38,750 nucleotides of DNA from Photobacterium sp. Ph5 (GTDB taxonomy: Bacteria > Pseudomonadota > Gammaproteobacteria > Enterobacterales > Vibrionaceae). The stretch covers positions 1 through 38,750 of the forward strand of contig NZ_JADQAQ010000042.1 in assembly GCF_022129445.1 (NCBI RefSeq). The letters are read 5' to 3'. Shown here one piece after another: positions 18,560-27,555 of the stretch (position 1 is its first letter; the number at the start of each line of letters is the position of its first letter). The notes beneath the pieces were generated by a model. The model ran no database searches. It had not been told where the DNA came from and saw nothing but the letters and a program-made list of their open reading frames with translations. A program made the translations under genes and the position numbers.

Positions 18560-19690
18560 TTACTTACGAGTACGTGGTTTAGCAGGTTTATTGGCTAAAG
18601 GGTTGCGGCGATTTGCTGCATTTCCTGAAGGCTTACGCTTACCTGATGATTGCGGTTTACCCGATGTTTGTGGGCGACCTGATGATTGTGGCTTACCGTT
18701 ATCGCGACTGTCACGATTATCACGACCTTTTGCTGGCTGCGAACGACCATTACCACGACGCTCGTTTGATTGAGCTTCAACTTCAGCATTACGGCTAGAG
18801 CCAGGGTTACGACGATCGTTACCACGACCACGACGACCGCGACCACCGCCCGTTTCTACACGCTCTTCGTGACGACGAACAGCTCGACGGATCTGACGAA
18901 TACCTTTTTTACGTTTTTGACCTTCAACAGTTAATGCTGTTTCAGTCTCAGGTGGAAGCTCAACTGTTGCACGAAGCTCATTCACTTCTTTTAGCTCAAG
19001 CTCACTCCAACCACCACGAGGCATATCTTTCGTTAAGTAAACATCACCGTAACGAACACGCTTTAGACGGCTAACAGTAACGCCTTGAGAATCCCATAAA
19101 CGACGAACCTCACGGTTACGACCTTCAGTGATCACTACGTAGAAAGTATGGTTCATACCCTCACCACCAGCGTAAACAACATCTTCAAAGCGTGCTAAAC
19201 CATCTTCTAGTTCAACACCTTTAACAACGTTCTTAACCATTTGCTCAGTCACTTCACCAAATACACGAACCATGTATTCACGTTCAACTGTGCGGCTTGG
19301 GTGCATTAAGCGGTTAGCAAGTTCACCATCTGTTGTGAACAACAATAAACCTGAGGTGTTCGCATCAAGACGACCTACTGATACCCAGCGGCCAGTGTTT
19401 AAGCGAGGAAGACGATCAAATACAGTACGGCGGCCTTCAGGATCGTGACGAGTACATAGCTCACCTTCTGGCTTGTTGTAAGCAAGAATACGGCAAATTT
19501 CTTCATCAGAAGAGATCAGCTCAATGTTATGACCATCAATGCGAACACTTACTGATAAATCTTCAAGACGATCGCCAAGTTTAGCAACGACACCATCAAC
19601 ACTCACTCGACCGTTTTGGATCATTAATTCGATTTCACGACGTGATCCTTGGCCAGCTCGTGCCAATACCTTCTGTAATTTTTCACTCAT
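18560..19690 (-). CDS. rluB: 23S rRNA pseudouridine synthase RluB
   Basis: RsuA-family pseudouridine synthase, in E. coli responsible for pseudouridine 2605 of 23S rRNA. It has an N-terminal S4 RNA-binding domain ([18 protein letters not shown]) and a synthase core with catalytic Asp109 in GRLDANTSG, then [14 protein letters not shown]. From about residue 270 the protein carries a long tail rich in Arg, Gly, Asn, Ser and Lys ([30 protein letters not shown]), probably disordered and RNA-binding. Total is 376 residues, against about 291 in E. coli. ATG 19690 is chosen because AAAGG lies about ten bases upstream; the in-frame TTG at 19699 is too close to it. Confidence 0.94.
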   Translation of the reverse strand: MSEKLQKVLARAGQGSRREIELMIQNGRVSVDGVVAKLGDRLEDLSVSVRIDGHNIELISSDEEICRILAYNKPEGELCTRHDPEGRRTVFDRLPRLNTGRWVSVGRLDANTSGLLLFTTDGELANRLMHPSRTVEREYMVRVFGEVTEQMVKNVVKGVELEDGLARFEDVVYAGGEGMNHTFYVVITEGRNREVRRLWDSQGVTVSRLKRVRYGDVYLTKDMPRGGWSELELKEVNELRATVELPPETETALTVEGQKRKKGIRQIRRAVRRHEERVETGGGRGRRGRGNDRRNPGSSRNAEVEAQSNERRGNGRSQPAKGRDNRDSRDNGKPQSSGRPQTSGKPQSSGKRKPSGNAANRRNPLANKPAKPRTRK

Positions 19691-20029
19691 TATAGACAAA
19701 CCTTTGTCGCCTTCACAGGCGTCGAAATACTCATCAAAAGATTCCGGACAATACTTTCCAATTTAAAATCAGAGAGTTACTTAACCAAAACCATTTATGC
19801 GAATAGCATTAATTTGGATTCTGTGTGAGGCATTAACAACTCACTTTTTATCAGAATGTGGGCGCGCATTATGCCAAAAGAAGGCAAAGTTAGCTATAAA
19901 AAGATAGTCGATTGCGAGGTTATTTACAGGAAAATCAAAGAAATAAAATAGGGTTAAAAACAAAAAAGCAAACAGCTAGAAACTAACTATTTGCTTTTAT
20001 TAGAGTTACTGAATTTTCAAACCATTTAA
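19691..20029. other. Gap between rluB and yciO, no gene recognised
   Basis: These 339 AT-rich bases contain the upstream region of rluB (minus strand) and the yciO terminator at the right end. No convincing ORF or RNA gene is seen. E. coli has yciQ between yciO and rluB; no remnant of it is recognisable. Confidence 0.45.
19964..19998 (-). terminator. Hairpin after yciO
   Basis: AAAAGCAAA and TTTGCTTTT form a stem with a 17-base loop, about 30 bases past the yciO stop on the minus strand. A and T runs flank it on both sides. Confidence 0.6.
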
Positions 20030-20650
20030 TTATTCAAACGGTGTCACATCACCGGCACCAACTCGAACAATATCAATTTCACCTTCACTAAAATCAATCA
20101 CGGTTGTTGGCTGCTCGCCTAAGTAACCACCATGCATAATCAAATCAACCGCATGCTCTAACTTGTCGCGGATTTCATCGGGATCCGCTTCTGTTGTTTC
20201 ATTACCCGGTAAAATAAGGCTAGTTGACATTAGTGGCTCACCTAACGCTTCAAGTAACGCCAATGCAATCGCATTATCAGGTACACGAATACCAATCGTT
20301 TTACGCTTTGCGTTCATTAAACGACGAGGCACTTCTTTTGTCCCTTTAAAGATAAAGGTGTATGCGCCTGGGGTGTTATTGCGTAATAGACGGAAAGCGA
20401 TATTGTCAACACGGGTATACAAAGATAGCTCAGATAAGTCACGACATAACAAAGTGAAATTGTGCTTTTCGTTTAGGCGTCGGATCTGACAAATACGCTC
20501 TAGTGCTTGTTTGTTTTCTAACTGACAACCAAGGGCATAACCAGAATCCGTTGGATAAACCACGACACCGCCATTTTTAATAATTTCTACCGCTTGTTTA
20601 ATCAAACGTGTTTGGGGTGTTTCTGGGTGAACATAAAAAAATTGACTCAT
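20030..20650 (-). CDS. yciO: YciO, TsaC/YrdC/Sua5-family protein
   Basis: A 206-residue protein of the YrdC/Sua5 fold related to threonylcarbamoyl-AMP synthase. Seen motifs: KNGGVVVYPTDSGYALGCQL (KxR/ATP pocket region), the NNTPGAYTFIFKGTKEVPRR segment and GIRVPDNAIALALLEALGEP. YciO itself is a paralogue whose natural role is not settled; it should not be assumed to replace TsaC. The ATG overlaps the rnm stop by one base (TAATG), and AGGAGG within the end of rnm serves as its ribosome site, so the two are co-translated. Confidence 0.93.
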   Translation of the reverse strand: MSQFFYVHPETPQTRLIKQAVEIIKNGGVVVYPTDSGYALGCQLENKQALERICQIRRLNEKHNFTLLCRDLSELSLYTRVDNIAFRLLRNNTPGAYTFIFKGTKEVPRRLMNAKRKTIGIRVPDNAIALALLEALGEPLMSTSLILPGNETTEADPDEIRDKLEHAVDLIMHGGYLGEQPTTVIDFSEGEIDIVRVGAGDVTPFE

Positions 20651-21540
20651 TATTCCTCCTTTGAGGCAGCAGGCTCAGCCTGAATTTCTACCTCTACTCG
20701 CTTTTTCTCAACTTCCCAATCATGCCAAATCGCTGGAACATCTTTAGGGAGCCACAAGTTACGTCCTAATTCAGTCCAAGGTGATTGGTAATGAAAATCG
20801 GACCCTTGTGAAGCAAGTAAATTAAATTGTATGGCGTAATCCCCTAAGGTACGTCGTTCTTGCGGTGCTTGCTGAGGCTGCGATACTTCCATACCGTCAC
20901 CACCCGCTTCAATGAAATGCTGGATTAATCGCTTAAGCCATTTTGCCGTCATGTTGTAACGACCAGGATGGGCAATAACCGCTTTACCGCCAGCGGCATG
21001 AATCACATCAATAGCATCGGCGATAGTGCACCAATTTGGCGGTACGTAACCGGGATTTCCGCGTGTTAAGAATTTCTTAAACACCGCCTGCATAGTTTTC
21101 GCATAACCTTGTTCAACAATCCAACGGGCGAAATGTGCACGAGTGATCGATGCATCACCCGCAAGTTTAGCAGCGCCTTCAAATGCCCCTGGCATTCTGT
21201 TTTTTTCAAGTCGCGCACCAATTTCTTTAGCACGTTCAAGTCGACGCTCTACTTGCTGCTCAATAAACGTCACTAACGTTGGATTTTGTGGGTCTATATT
21301 AAGCCCAACAATATGAATATCAAAGTTTTGCCACACGGTAGAGATTTCAATACCGTTAATTAATGTGATAGGCAAGGCTTCTTGCTCTATGACAGTATGC
21401 GCTTCATGTAGGCCAGCAACCGTATCGTGATCAGTAATTGCCAGGATGTCGACCCGCATATCTACGGCCCGTCGAACTAATTCTTGCGGCGTTAAGCGAC
21501 CGTCAGACGCTGTAGTATGGCTATGTAAATCAAACAACAT
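20650..21540 (-). CDS. rnm: PHP-domain 5'-3' exoribonuclease Rnm (TrpH/YciV)
   Basis: RNase AM, a PHP-family metal-dependent 5'-3' exoribonuclease that in E. coli trims rRNA 5' ends and degrades 3',5'-pAp. The 296-residue protein has the metal-binding PHP motifs: His6-x-His8 ([11 protein letters not shown]), ITDHDT with Asp37/His38, Glu65 (NGIEIST), VIAHPGRY, and GSDFHY near residues 246-251. The family is intact. The start ATG 21540 lies next to the trp promoter, divergent, as in E. coli where it was called trpH. The shared spacer includes the TrpR-like operator, so Trp-dependent control of rnm is possible but unproven. Confidence 0.94.
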   Translation of the reverse strand: MLFDLHSHTTASDGRLTPQELVRRAVDMRVDILAITDHDTVAGLHEAHTVIEQEALPITLINGIEISTVWQNFDIHIVGLNIDPQNPTLVTFIEQQVERRLERAKEIGARLEKNRMPGAFEGAAKLAGDASITRAHFARWIVEQGYAKTMQAVFKKFLTRGNPGYVPPNWCTIADAIDVIHAAGGKAVIAHPGRYNMTAKWLKRLIQHFIEAGGDGMEVSQPQQAPQERRTLGDYAIQFNLLASQGSDFHYQSPWTELGRNLWLPKDVPAIWHDWEVEKKRVEVEIQAEPAASKEE

Positions 21541-21551
21541 AAGTTTTATTC

Positions 21552-21580
21552 TTGACTTTATAATCGTGAACTAGTCTACT
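21552..21580 (+). promoter_or_regulatory. trp operon sigma-70 promoter
   Basis: TTGACT at 21552-21557, a 17-base spacer and TCTACT at 21575-21580 align directly with the E. coli trp promoter (TTGACA-N17-TTAACT). Transcription probably starts near 21587. Confidence 0.85.
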
Positions 21581-21585
21581 AGTAC
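21568..21585. promoter_or_regulatory. TrpR-like operator overlapping the -10 box
   Basis: GAACTAGTCTACTAGTAC differs from the E. coli trp operator core GAACTAGTTAACTAGTAC at two central bases and keeps the symmetric CTAGT/ACTAG half sites. It covers the -10 element, so TrpR bound to tryptophan would exclude RNA polymerase. Confidence 0.85.
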
Positions 21586-21593
21586 ATAAATAC

Positions 21594-21610
21594 CAAGTAT
21601 CCAATACTTG
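21594..21610 (+). promoter_or_regulatory. 5' end hairpin of the trp leader transcript
   Basis: CAAGTAT and ATACTTG form a perfect 7-bp stem with a three-base loop, beginning about seven bases after the predicted transcript start. It could protect the mRNA 5' end or be a second operator-like dyad. It is not one of the classical attenuator segments. Confidence 0.4.
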
Positions 21611-21676
21611 ATTGAGAGGCATCATGTACATTTAGCTGATAGCAAAAATGTAACTAATACCTAATAGGACTCTTAC

Positions 21677-21754
21677 ATGTTACAGCAAATTCAAAATCAA
21701 CAATGCGTTTTCTTCAATAATTGGTGGTGGCACTCCTATTTACGGGCGGTGTGA
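21677..21754 (+). CDS. trpL: trp operon leader peptide TrpL
   Basis: A 25-residue leader peptide ending NNWWWHSYLRAV, with three consecutive TGG codons at 21722-21730. AGGA at 21666-21669 lies seven bases upstream. When charged tRNA-Trp is scarce, ribosomes should stall on these codons and favour the antiterminator. After the Trp codons, GGCACTCC and GGGCGGTGTG can pair as segments 1 and 2. GGGCGG can alternatively pair with the CCCGCC of segment 3. The layout parallels E. coli trpL but with three Trp codons instead of two. Confidence 0.92.
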   Translation: MLQQIQNQQCVFFNNWWWHSYLRAV

Positions 21755-21782
21755 TTAGCTGTAACTCAGCAAAATAACAACG

Positions 21783-21808
21783 AGCCCGCCATCAAAGCGG
21801 GCTTTTTT
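21783..21808 (+). terminator. trp attenuator terminator (segments 3:4)
   Basis: AGCCCGC at 21783-21789 pairs with GCGGGCT at 21797-21803 around a seven-base loop, followed by six Ts (21803-21808). It lies 28 bases after the leader peptide stop and 81 bases before the first structural gene. Confidence 0.93.
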
Positions 21809-21889
21809 ATAACGCCAAATTTAACAAGATAAAAAATAAAACGGGCACTGCACCTAGCCTTCACTGCGACCATTTACAAGGATGACCTC

Positions 21890-22903
21890 ATGATTATTGT
21901 CTTAAAACCGCAAGCGACAGAAGCTGATGCCAATAGCCTACTGGCTCAAATCGACAGTGTCGGATTAAAACCGCTATATATGCCAGGCAGTGAACGCATT
22001 GTGTTAGGTGCATTAGGTGATGAACGTGTTTTACAAAGCTTAAATATAGAAGCAAACCCTTTAGTTGAAACGGTAAAACCCATTTTAACTAAATACAAAT
22101 TGGTTAGCCGAGAAGTTCAAGTCCACAACACAGTGGTACGTTTTGGCTTTGCCGCAGTAGGTGGCGATCGTTTTGCTGTTATTGCAGGCCCTTGCTCAGT
22201 CGAATCAGAGCAACAATTATTATCTGTTGCTGAAATGGTGAAATCTCATGGCGCTATGGCACTGCGAGGCGGCGCTTATAAACCCCGCACCAGCCCTTAT
22301 GATTTTCAAGGTTTAGGGATAGAAGGGTTAAAATTGTTAAAAAAAGCCAATGACATGCTCGGTATTCCTACCGTATCTGAAGTCATGGATGTGAGCCAAG
22401 TTGAAAAAATGACTCAATATATTGATTGTTTTCAAATTGGTGCGAGAAATATGCAAAACTATGGTTTGTTAAAAATTATCGGTGAAAGTAAAAAACCGAT
22501 CTTGCTCAAACGCGGACTTTCAGCCACTATCGAGGAATTGCTACTCGCTGCTGAATATATTTATGATGCAGGTAACCCAAATATCATTTTGTGTGAACGT
22601 GGTATTAGAACGTTTGAGACAGCAACGAGAAATACATTGGATCTCAATGCGGTCGCTTATTTAAAGCAACATACCCATTTGCCCGTGCTGGTAGACCCAA
22701 GCCATGGAACAGGTATTCGTGAGTTAGTGATCCCACTCTCACGCGCAGCGGCTGCTGTTGGCGCCGATGGCATCATTGTCGAATCACATTTAAACCCATG
22801 TGAAGCCTTATCTGATGGCCATCAAGCATTAACCGCACCAATGTTTGAACAATTAATGCAGGAATTAAAACCGTTTGTGGAAGCGGCAGGGAGAACGCTG
22901 TGA
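21890..22903 (+). CDS. aroF: DAHP synthase, type I-beta, in the trp operon
   Basis: Condenses phosphoenolpyruvate and erythrose 4-phosphate to DAHP, the first step of aromatic biosynthesis, in the cytoplasm. The 337-residue protein has an N-terminal ferredoxin-like domain (about 1-70), which in Thermotoga-type enzymes binds feedback inhibitors. A linker precedes the TIM barrel: AGPCSVES (99-106), KPRTSPYDFQG (131-141), IGARNMQN and LLKRGLS, then DPSHGTG (269-275). It is clearly not the AroG/F/H I-alpha type of E. coli. Start ATG 21890 has AAGGA upstream. It is the first gene after the attenuator, and its TGA overlaps the GTG of trpE. Placement implies Trp-regulated transcription; the effector specificity is unknown. 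The symbol follows common usage for this subfamily. Confidence 0.93.
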   Translation: MIIVLKPQATEADANSLLAQIDSVGLKPLYMPGSERIVLGALGDERVLQSLNIEANPLVETVKPILTKYKLVSREVQVHNTVVRFGFAAVGGDRFAVIAGPCSVESEQQLLSVAEMVKSHGAMALRGGAYKPRTSPYDFQGLGIEGLKLLKKANDMLGIPTVSEVMDVSQVEKMTQYIDCFQIGARNMQNYGLLKIIGESKKPILLKRGLSATIEELLLAAEYIYDAGNPNIILCERGIRTFETATRNTLDLNAVAYLKQHTHLPVLVDPSHGTGIRELVIPLSRAAAAVGADGIIVESHLNPCEALSDGHQALTAPMFEQLMQELKPFVEAAGRTL

Positions 22904-24495
22904 ATACTCACTCAATAGGAAATCATCCACTAGGGCAAAATACATTAGCTGCTAATGAGATCGATCTTCTCAGCCTTGATGTACCTTATGTTGCCGATCC
23001 CACAGAACTGTACTTTTCAGTTTGTGGCGATCGCCCGCACAACCTTTTATTAGAATCAGCAGAAGTTGATTCTAAGCAAGATTTAAAGAGCTTAATGCTT
23101 GTTGATGCTGCAGTACGTATTGTTTGCCGCGGTAAAGAAGTCACGTTGGAAGCACTAACAAGTAATGGTGTGAATGTCATTACGCATTTACAAAGCCAAC
23201 TGCCTAACGATATTCATGCAGCACTAAATGGAAAAACATTAACCTTGGTATTTCCATCCCACGCTCATGATATTGATGAGGATAGCCGCTTACGCCAAAC
23301 CTCATCATTCGATGCTCTACGTTTGATCCAACATGCCTTTGATACCAAGCACCACCCAAAAGAAGCTTTATTCTTAGGTGGTCTATTTGCGTATGACTTA
23401 GTCGCTGATTTTGAGCCGCTACCAGAAGTGAAGCAAGACAATAACTGTCCTGACTATATTTTCTATATTGCCGAAACCTTGTTGATTATCGATCACCAAC
23501 GTCGTAAAGGCACACTGCAAGCGACTTTATTTGGTGGCGAGCACTACACCAATAGCTATCATGATTTAAGTCGTCGCCTACAAGCGATTAAAGAGATCTG
23601 TTTAAACCCTCAGCCTGTGCCTCCCGCACAAGTATTAGCGAAATGTGAGCCAGAAGCGTCTATTAGTGATGAAGATTTCTGCCAAACTGTTAACGATCTT
23701 AAGCAATACGTTATCAATGGCGATGTGTTCCAAGTAGTGCCATCACGCCAATTTACTTTGCCATGCCCTTCAACGCTCGCGGCATATAAAGCACTAAAAA
23801 TTGGCAACCCAAGCCCTTACATGTTCTTTTTGCAAGACTCAGAATTCACCCTCTTTGGCGCCTCTCCTGAAAGTGCACTGAAATATTGTTCAGACTCAAA
23901 CCAAGTTGAGATATACCCGATTGCAGGTACTCGACCACGAGGCAAAAACAGCGACGGTTCAATTAACCTTGATTTAGATGGTCGTATTGAATTAGAGCTA
24001 CGTTGCGATAAAAAAGAGAATGCTGAACACATGATGTTAGTGGATTTAGCACGTAATGATGTCGCAAGGATCAGTGAAGCAGGAAGCCGTTACGTTGCTG
24101 ATTTACTGAAAGTTGATCGTTACAGCCATGTGATGCACTTAGTTTCTCGCGTGGTTGGTCAATTGCGTGGCGAACTTGATGCCCTTCATGCGTACCAAGC
24201 GTGTATGAACATGGGTACATTAACAGGGGCACCGAAAATCCGAGCTATGCAGCTTATCCGTGATGTTGAACAACGTCGCCGTGGCAGTTATGGCGGTGCT
24301 GTCGGTTATCTCACCGGTCACGGTGATATGGATACTTGTATCGTGATCCGCTCAGCCTACGTTGAAAATGGTATTGCGAGTGTTCAAGCTGGTGCTGGCG
24401 TGGTTTACGACTCCATTCCACAAGCAGAAGCCGATGAAACGCGTGGTAAAGCGCAAGCGGTGATTAACGCTATTCGCACCGCACATCAAGGTTAA
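22900..24495 (+). CDS. trpE: Anthranilate synthase component I
   Basis: Converts chorismate to anthranilate using ammonia delivered by TrpG. The 531-residue protein (E. coli 520) has the Trp-feedback motif LLLESAE (residues 49-55, Ser53 equivalent to E. coli Ser40). Chorismate-binding signatures follow: VFQVVPSRQF, NPSPYMFFLQD, PIAGTRPRG, MLVDLARNDVARI, GTLTGAPKIRAMQLI, IVIRSAYVENG and VQAGAGVVYDS. The start is GTG 22900, overlapping the preceding DAHP synthase stop as GTGA; no suitable ATG exists before conserved sequence. The protein carries about 12 extra residues at the N-terminus compared with E. coli. It is translationally coupled to the gene before it. Confidence 0.97.
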   Translation: MNTHSIGNHPLGQNTLAANEIDLLSLDVPYVADPTELYFSVCGDRPHNLLLESAEVDSKQDLKSLMLVDAAVRIVCRGKEVTLEALTSNGVNVITHLQSQLPNDIHAALNGKTLTLVFPSHAHDIDEDSRLRQTSSFDALRLIQHAFDTKHHPKEALFLGGLFAYDLVADFEPLPEVKQDNNCPDYIFYIAETLLIIDHQRRKGTLQATLFGGEHYTNSYHDLSRRLQAIKEICLNPQPVPPAQVLAKCEPEASISDEDFCQTVNDLKQYVINGDVFQVVPSRQFTLPCPSTLAAYKALKIGNPSPYMFFLQDSEFTLFGASPESALKYCSDSNQVEIYPIAGTRPRGKNSDGSINLDLDGRIELELRCDKKENAEHMMLVDLARNDVARISEAGSRYVADLLKVDRYSHVMHLVSRVVGQLRGELDALHAYQACMNMGTLTGAPKIRAMQLIRDVEQRRRGSYGGAVGYLTGHGDMDTCIVIRSAYVENGIASVQAGAGVVYDSIPQAEADETRGKAQAVINAIRTAHQG

Positions 24496-24506
24496 GGAGA
24501 ACCACA

Positions 24507-25115
24507 ATGACAAACACAACCCCAGCCCATATTGTGCTACTCGACAACTTTGATTCGTTTACTTACAACCTTGTTGATCAGTTTCGTTCTCTCGGTCATC
24601 CAGTAACGATTTACCGTAATAACTTGACCGCAGAACAAGTTGAAAACGCATTAGAGGAGAAAACTCATCCCGTTTTAGTACTATCACCGGGACCTGGTGC
24701 ACCAGCTAACGCCGGATGTATGCCTGAACTGATCCAACGCGTGAAAGGTAAAGTTCCTATGATTGGGATTTGCCTAGGACAACAAGCGATTGTTGAAGCC
24801 TACGGCGGTAAAGTTTCAGGGGCAGGTGAAATTGTCCATGGTAAAGCAGCAATGATGAGCCATAACCAACATGCGGTATTTGGCAATTTACCTAACCCTC
24901 TCTCAATTGCACGTTACCATTCATTAGTGGCAACAGAAGTCCCCGAAACACTACAAACCATTGCCGATGTAAATGGACTGGTAATGGCTGTTTTACATGA
25001 ACAAGATAAAGTATGTGGTTTCCAATTTCACCCAGAATCAATCCTCACAACGCAAGGTGCAGAGCTATTAACGCACACGCTGAACTGGGTGATGAGTCGT
25101 AACGAAACCGAATAA
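24507..25115 (+). CDS. trpG: Anthranilate synthase component II (glutamine amidotransferase)
   Basis: Class I glutamine amidotransferase subunit that supplies ammonia to TrpE. The 202-residue protein has the oxyanion-loop motif LSPGPGAP, nucleophile Cys89 in GICLGQQAI, and His175/Glu177 in FQFHPESIL. It is a free-standing TrpG, unlike E. coli where it is fused to TrpD; the split form is usual in vibrios. AAGGAG precedes the start by a proper spacing. It lies 11 bases after trpE. Confidence 0.96.
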   Translation: MTNTTPAHIVLLDNFDSFTYNLVDQFRSLGHPVTIYRNNLTAEQVENALEEKTHPVLVLSPGPGAPANAGCMPELIQRVKGKVPMIGICLGQQAIVEAYGGKVSGAGEIVHGKAAMMSHNQHAVFGNLPNPLSIARYHSLVATEVPETLQTIADVNGLVMAVLHEQDKVCGFQFHPESILTTQGAELLTHTLNWVMSRNETE

Positions 25116-25139
25116 CTAAAAGCATTAAGGAAGATGATT

Positions 25140-26150
25140 ATGGATCACAAAATTTACGACATTGCCAATAAACTCTACGATCAAGAATCTCTGAGCCAAG
25201 AAGATAGCCACACCTTGTTTGATGCAATCATCAAAGGTGAAGTGGATCCTATCATTCTTTCAGCTGTACTAACGTCACTGAAAATTAAAGGTGAAACGCC
25301 GCAAGAAATTGCTGGAGCCGCGAGCGCTTTAGTCGCCAACGCCAACAACTTCCCAAGCCCAGATTATGACTTTGCTGACATCGTAGGGACTGGTGGTGAT
25401 GGGGCCAATACCATCAATATTTCAACTACAGCAGCGTTTGTAGCCGCTGCGTGTGGCATTAAAGTGGCGAAACACGGTAACCGTGGCGTTTCAAGCAAAT
25501 CAGGCTCTTCAGATCTACTTGATAAGTTTGGTATCAACCTTGCGATGACACCTGAAAACGCGCGTGGCGCATTAGATGAACTTGGCGTGTGTTTCTTGTT
25601 CGCGCCTGAGTATCACGGTGGTGTACGCCATGCTATGCCTGTACGTCAAACATTGAAAACACGCACCATCTTCAATGTACTGGGGCCTTTAATTAATCCA
25701 GCAAAACCTAACATTGAACTTATGGGTGTTTACGACAATAGCTTAGTTCGCCCGATAGCTGAGACCATGGCTACCATGGGCATGAAGCGTGCAGCAGTCG
25801 TTCACGGCAGTGGTTTAGATGAAGTGGCTATTCATGGTGAAACTCATGTTGCGGAAATCATTAATGGCGAAATCACCGAATACACCCTAACTCCTGCTGA
25901 TTTCGGTTTGGACACCTACCCTTTAGAGGCGATTAAAGGCGGAGAACCAGAAGAGAACCGTGCCATTATCACTAACATTTTAACCGGTAAAGGTACGCCT
26001 GCCCAAGTTGGTGCGGTGGCAGTAAATGTAGCCCTGCTATTACGTTTATTCGGTCAAGAAGATCTTAAACAAAATACGCAACAAGCCATTGAAGTCATGC
26101 AATCAGGCAAAGCTTTTGAATTAGTTGAAAAATTGGCAGCACGAGGATAG
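25140..26150 (+). CDS. trpD: Anthranilate phosphoribosyltransferase
   Basis: Transfers phosphoribose from PRPP to anthranilate. The 336-residue protein has the PRPP-binding loop [14 protein letters not shown] beginning near residue 83, [36 protein letters not shown] and the conserved [15 protein letters not shown] chose the second ATG (25140). AAGGAAG directly abuts the first ATG at 25134, which leaves no spacing there but about six bases for 25140. It is followed two bases later by trpCF. Confidence 0.95.
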   Translation: MDHKIYDIANKLYDQESLSQEDSHTLFDAIIKGEVDPIILSAVLTSLKIKGETPQEIAGAASALVANANNFPSPDYDFADIVGTGGDGANTINISTTAAFVAAACGIKVAKHGNRGVSSKSGSSDLLDKFGINLAMTPENARGALDELGVCFLFAPEYHGGVRHAMPVRQTLKTRTIFNVLGPLINPAKPNIELMGVYDNSLVRPIAETMATMGMKRAAVVHGSGLDEVAIHGETHVAEIINGEITEYTLTPADFGLDTYPLEAIKGGEPEENRAIITNILTGKGTPAQVGAVAVNVALLLRLFGQEDLKQNTQQAIEVMQSGKAFELVEKLAARG

Positions 26151-26152
26151 TC

Positions 26153-27553
26153 ATGGAAACCGTATTAGCAAAAATTGTTGCTGACAAAAAAATTTGGGTA
26201 GAAGCACGTAAAGCATCACAGCCACTTGATTCATTTATTCATGATCTCGTCCCTAGTGATCGCGACTTCTACCAAGCGTTATCATCCAATACTGATAATG
26301 GTGTAGATCGTCCTGCATTCATTCTTGAATGTAAAAAAGCCTCACCATCAAAAGGTTTGATCCGAGACGATTTTAATCTTGATTACATTGCTAGTGTGTA
26401 CAACAACTACGCCAGTGCGATTTCAGTACTCACCGATGAAAAGTACTTCCAAGGTAACTTTGAGTTTCTCCCTCAAGTCCGTGGTCAAGTACGTCAACCC
26501 GTACTATGTAAAGACTTCATGGTTGATACCTACCAAGTCTATCTAGCTCGTCACTATCAAGCGGATGCTATTTTGCTTATGTTGTCAGTCCTTAATGACG
26601 AGGAATACCAAACTCTTGCTGATGTTGCCAATCAATTAAATCTTGGCATTTTGACCGAAGTGAGTAACGAAGAAGAGCTTGAACGTGCGATTAACTTAAA
26701 AGCGAAAGTTGTCGGTATTAACAACCGTAATTTACGCGATTTAAGTATTGATTTAGACCGCACCAAGCAACTTGCTCCGAAATTATCACCAGACACGATT
26801 GTGATTTCAGAGTCTGGCATTTACAGCAATCAAGAAATTCGCCAGTTATCTCAATATGCCAATGGTTTTTTAATTGGTAGCTCGTTAATGGCAGAAGATA
26901 ACCTCGATCTTGCGGTGCGTCGTGTGTTACTTGGTGATAACAAGGTCTGCGGATTAACCGAAGCGAAAGACGCCACTATCGCTTACCAAAATGGTGCCGT
27001 TTACGGCGGTTTAATTTTTATTCCTGCATCCCCTCGCTGTGTGGATATCGAGCAAGCACGCCATGTGATGACAGGTGCCCCACTCGACTATGTTGGCGTA
27101 TTCCAAAATGCAGAACTTGAAACAATTGTCGATACAGTAAAACAACTGGTACTAAGTGTTGTGCAGCTACATGGCACAGAAACACAGCAATACATTAATG
27201 AGCTAAAAGCACAACTTCCAGCTCAATGTAAAATTTGGAAAGCCCACGGGGTATCAGATGCTTTACCTGATTTATCAGCATACCAAGTTGATAAACACCT
27301 TGTTGATAGTAAAGTAGGTAATCAAACTGGTGGTACAGGGACAAGCTTCGACTGGTCGTTGATCCAAAGCGGCGATCGCAAAGGTATATTACTGGCTGGT
27401 GGCTTAAATGCAGACAACGCACAACAAGCGGCAGCATTAGGATTTGATGGCCTTGATTTAAATTCTGGTGTGGAAAGTGCGCCAGGTAAAAAAGACCCGA
27501 ATAAATTGAGTGCGGCATTCGCGGCAATCAAAGATATTAAGGACGATAAATAA
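26153..27553 (+). CDS. trpCF: Fused indole-3-glycerol-phosphate synthase / phosphoribosylanthranilate isomerase
   Basis: Bifunctional enzyme for two consecutive steps of tryptophan synthesis, as in E. coli TrpC. The 466-residue protein (E. coli about 453) has an N-terminal IGPS barrel to about residue 255 ([51 protein letters not shown]). The C-terminal PRAI barrel starts around residue 262 ([36 protein letters not shown]). Motifs are intact in both halves. The ATG is preceded by GAGGAT within the end of trpD. trpB starts two bases after the stop. Confidence 0.96.
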   Translation: METVLAKIVADKKIWVEARKASQPLDSFIHDLVPSDRDFYQALSSNTDNGVDRPAFILECKKASPSKGLIRDDFNLDYIASVYNNYASAISVLTDEKYFQGNFEFLPQVRGQVRQPVLCKDFMVDTYQVYLARHYQADAILLMLSVLNDEEYQTLADVANQLNLGILTEVSNEEELERAINLKAKVVGINNRNLRDLSIDLDRTKQLAPKLSPDTIVISESGIYSNQEIRQLSQYANGFLIGSSLMAEDNLDLAVRRVLLGDNKVCGLTEAKDATIAYQNGAVYGGLIFIPASPRCVDIEQARHVMTGAPLDYVGVFQNAELETIVDTVKQLVLSVVQLHGTETQQYINELKAQLPAQCKIWKAHGVSDALPDLSAYQVDKHLVDSKVGNQTGGTGTSFDWSLIQSGDRKGILLAGGLNADNAQQAAALGFDGLDLNSGVESAPGKKDPNKLSAAFAAIKDIKDDK

Positions 27554-27555
27554 TT

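Noticed and set aside
18595..18846. Alternative reverse frame over the rluB tail (83 residues, Val-rich)
   Set aside because: It comes from the repetitive codons of the rluB low-complexity tail in another frame; the rluB frame is continuous with the enzyme.
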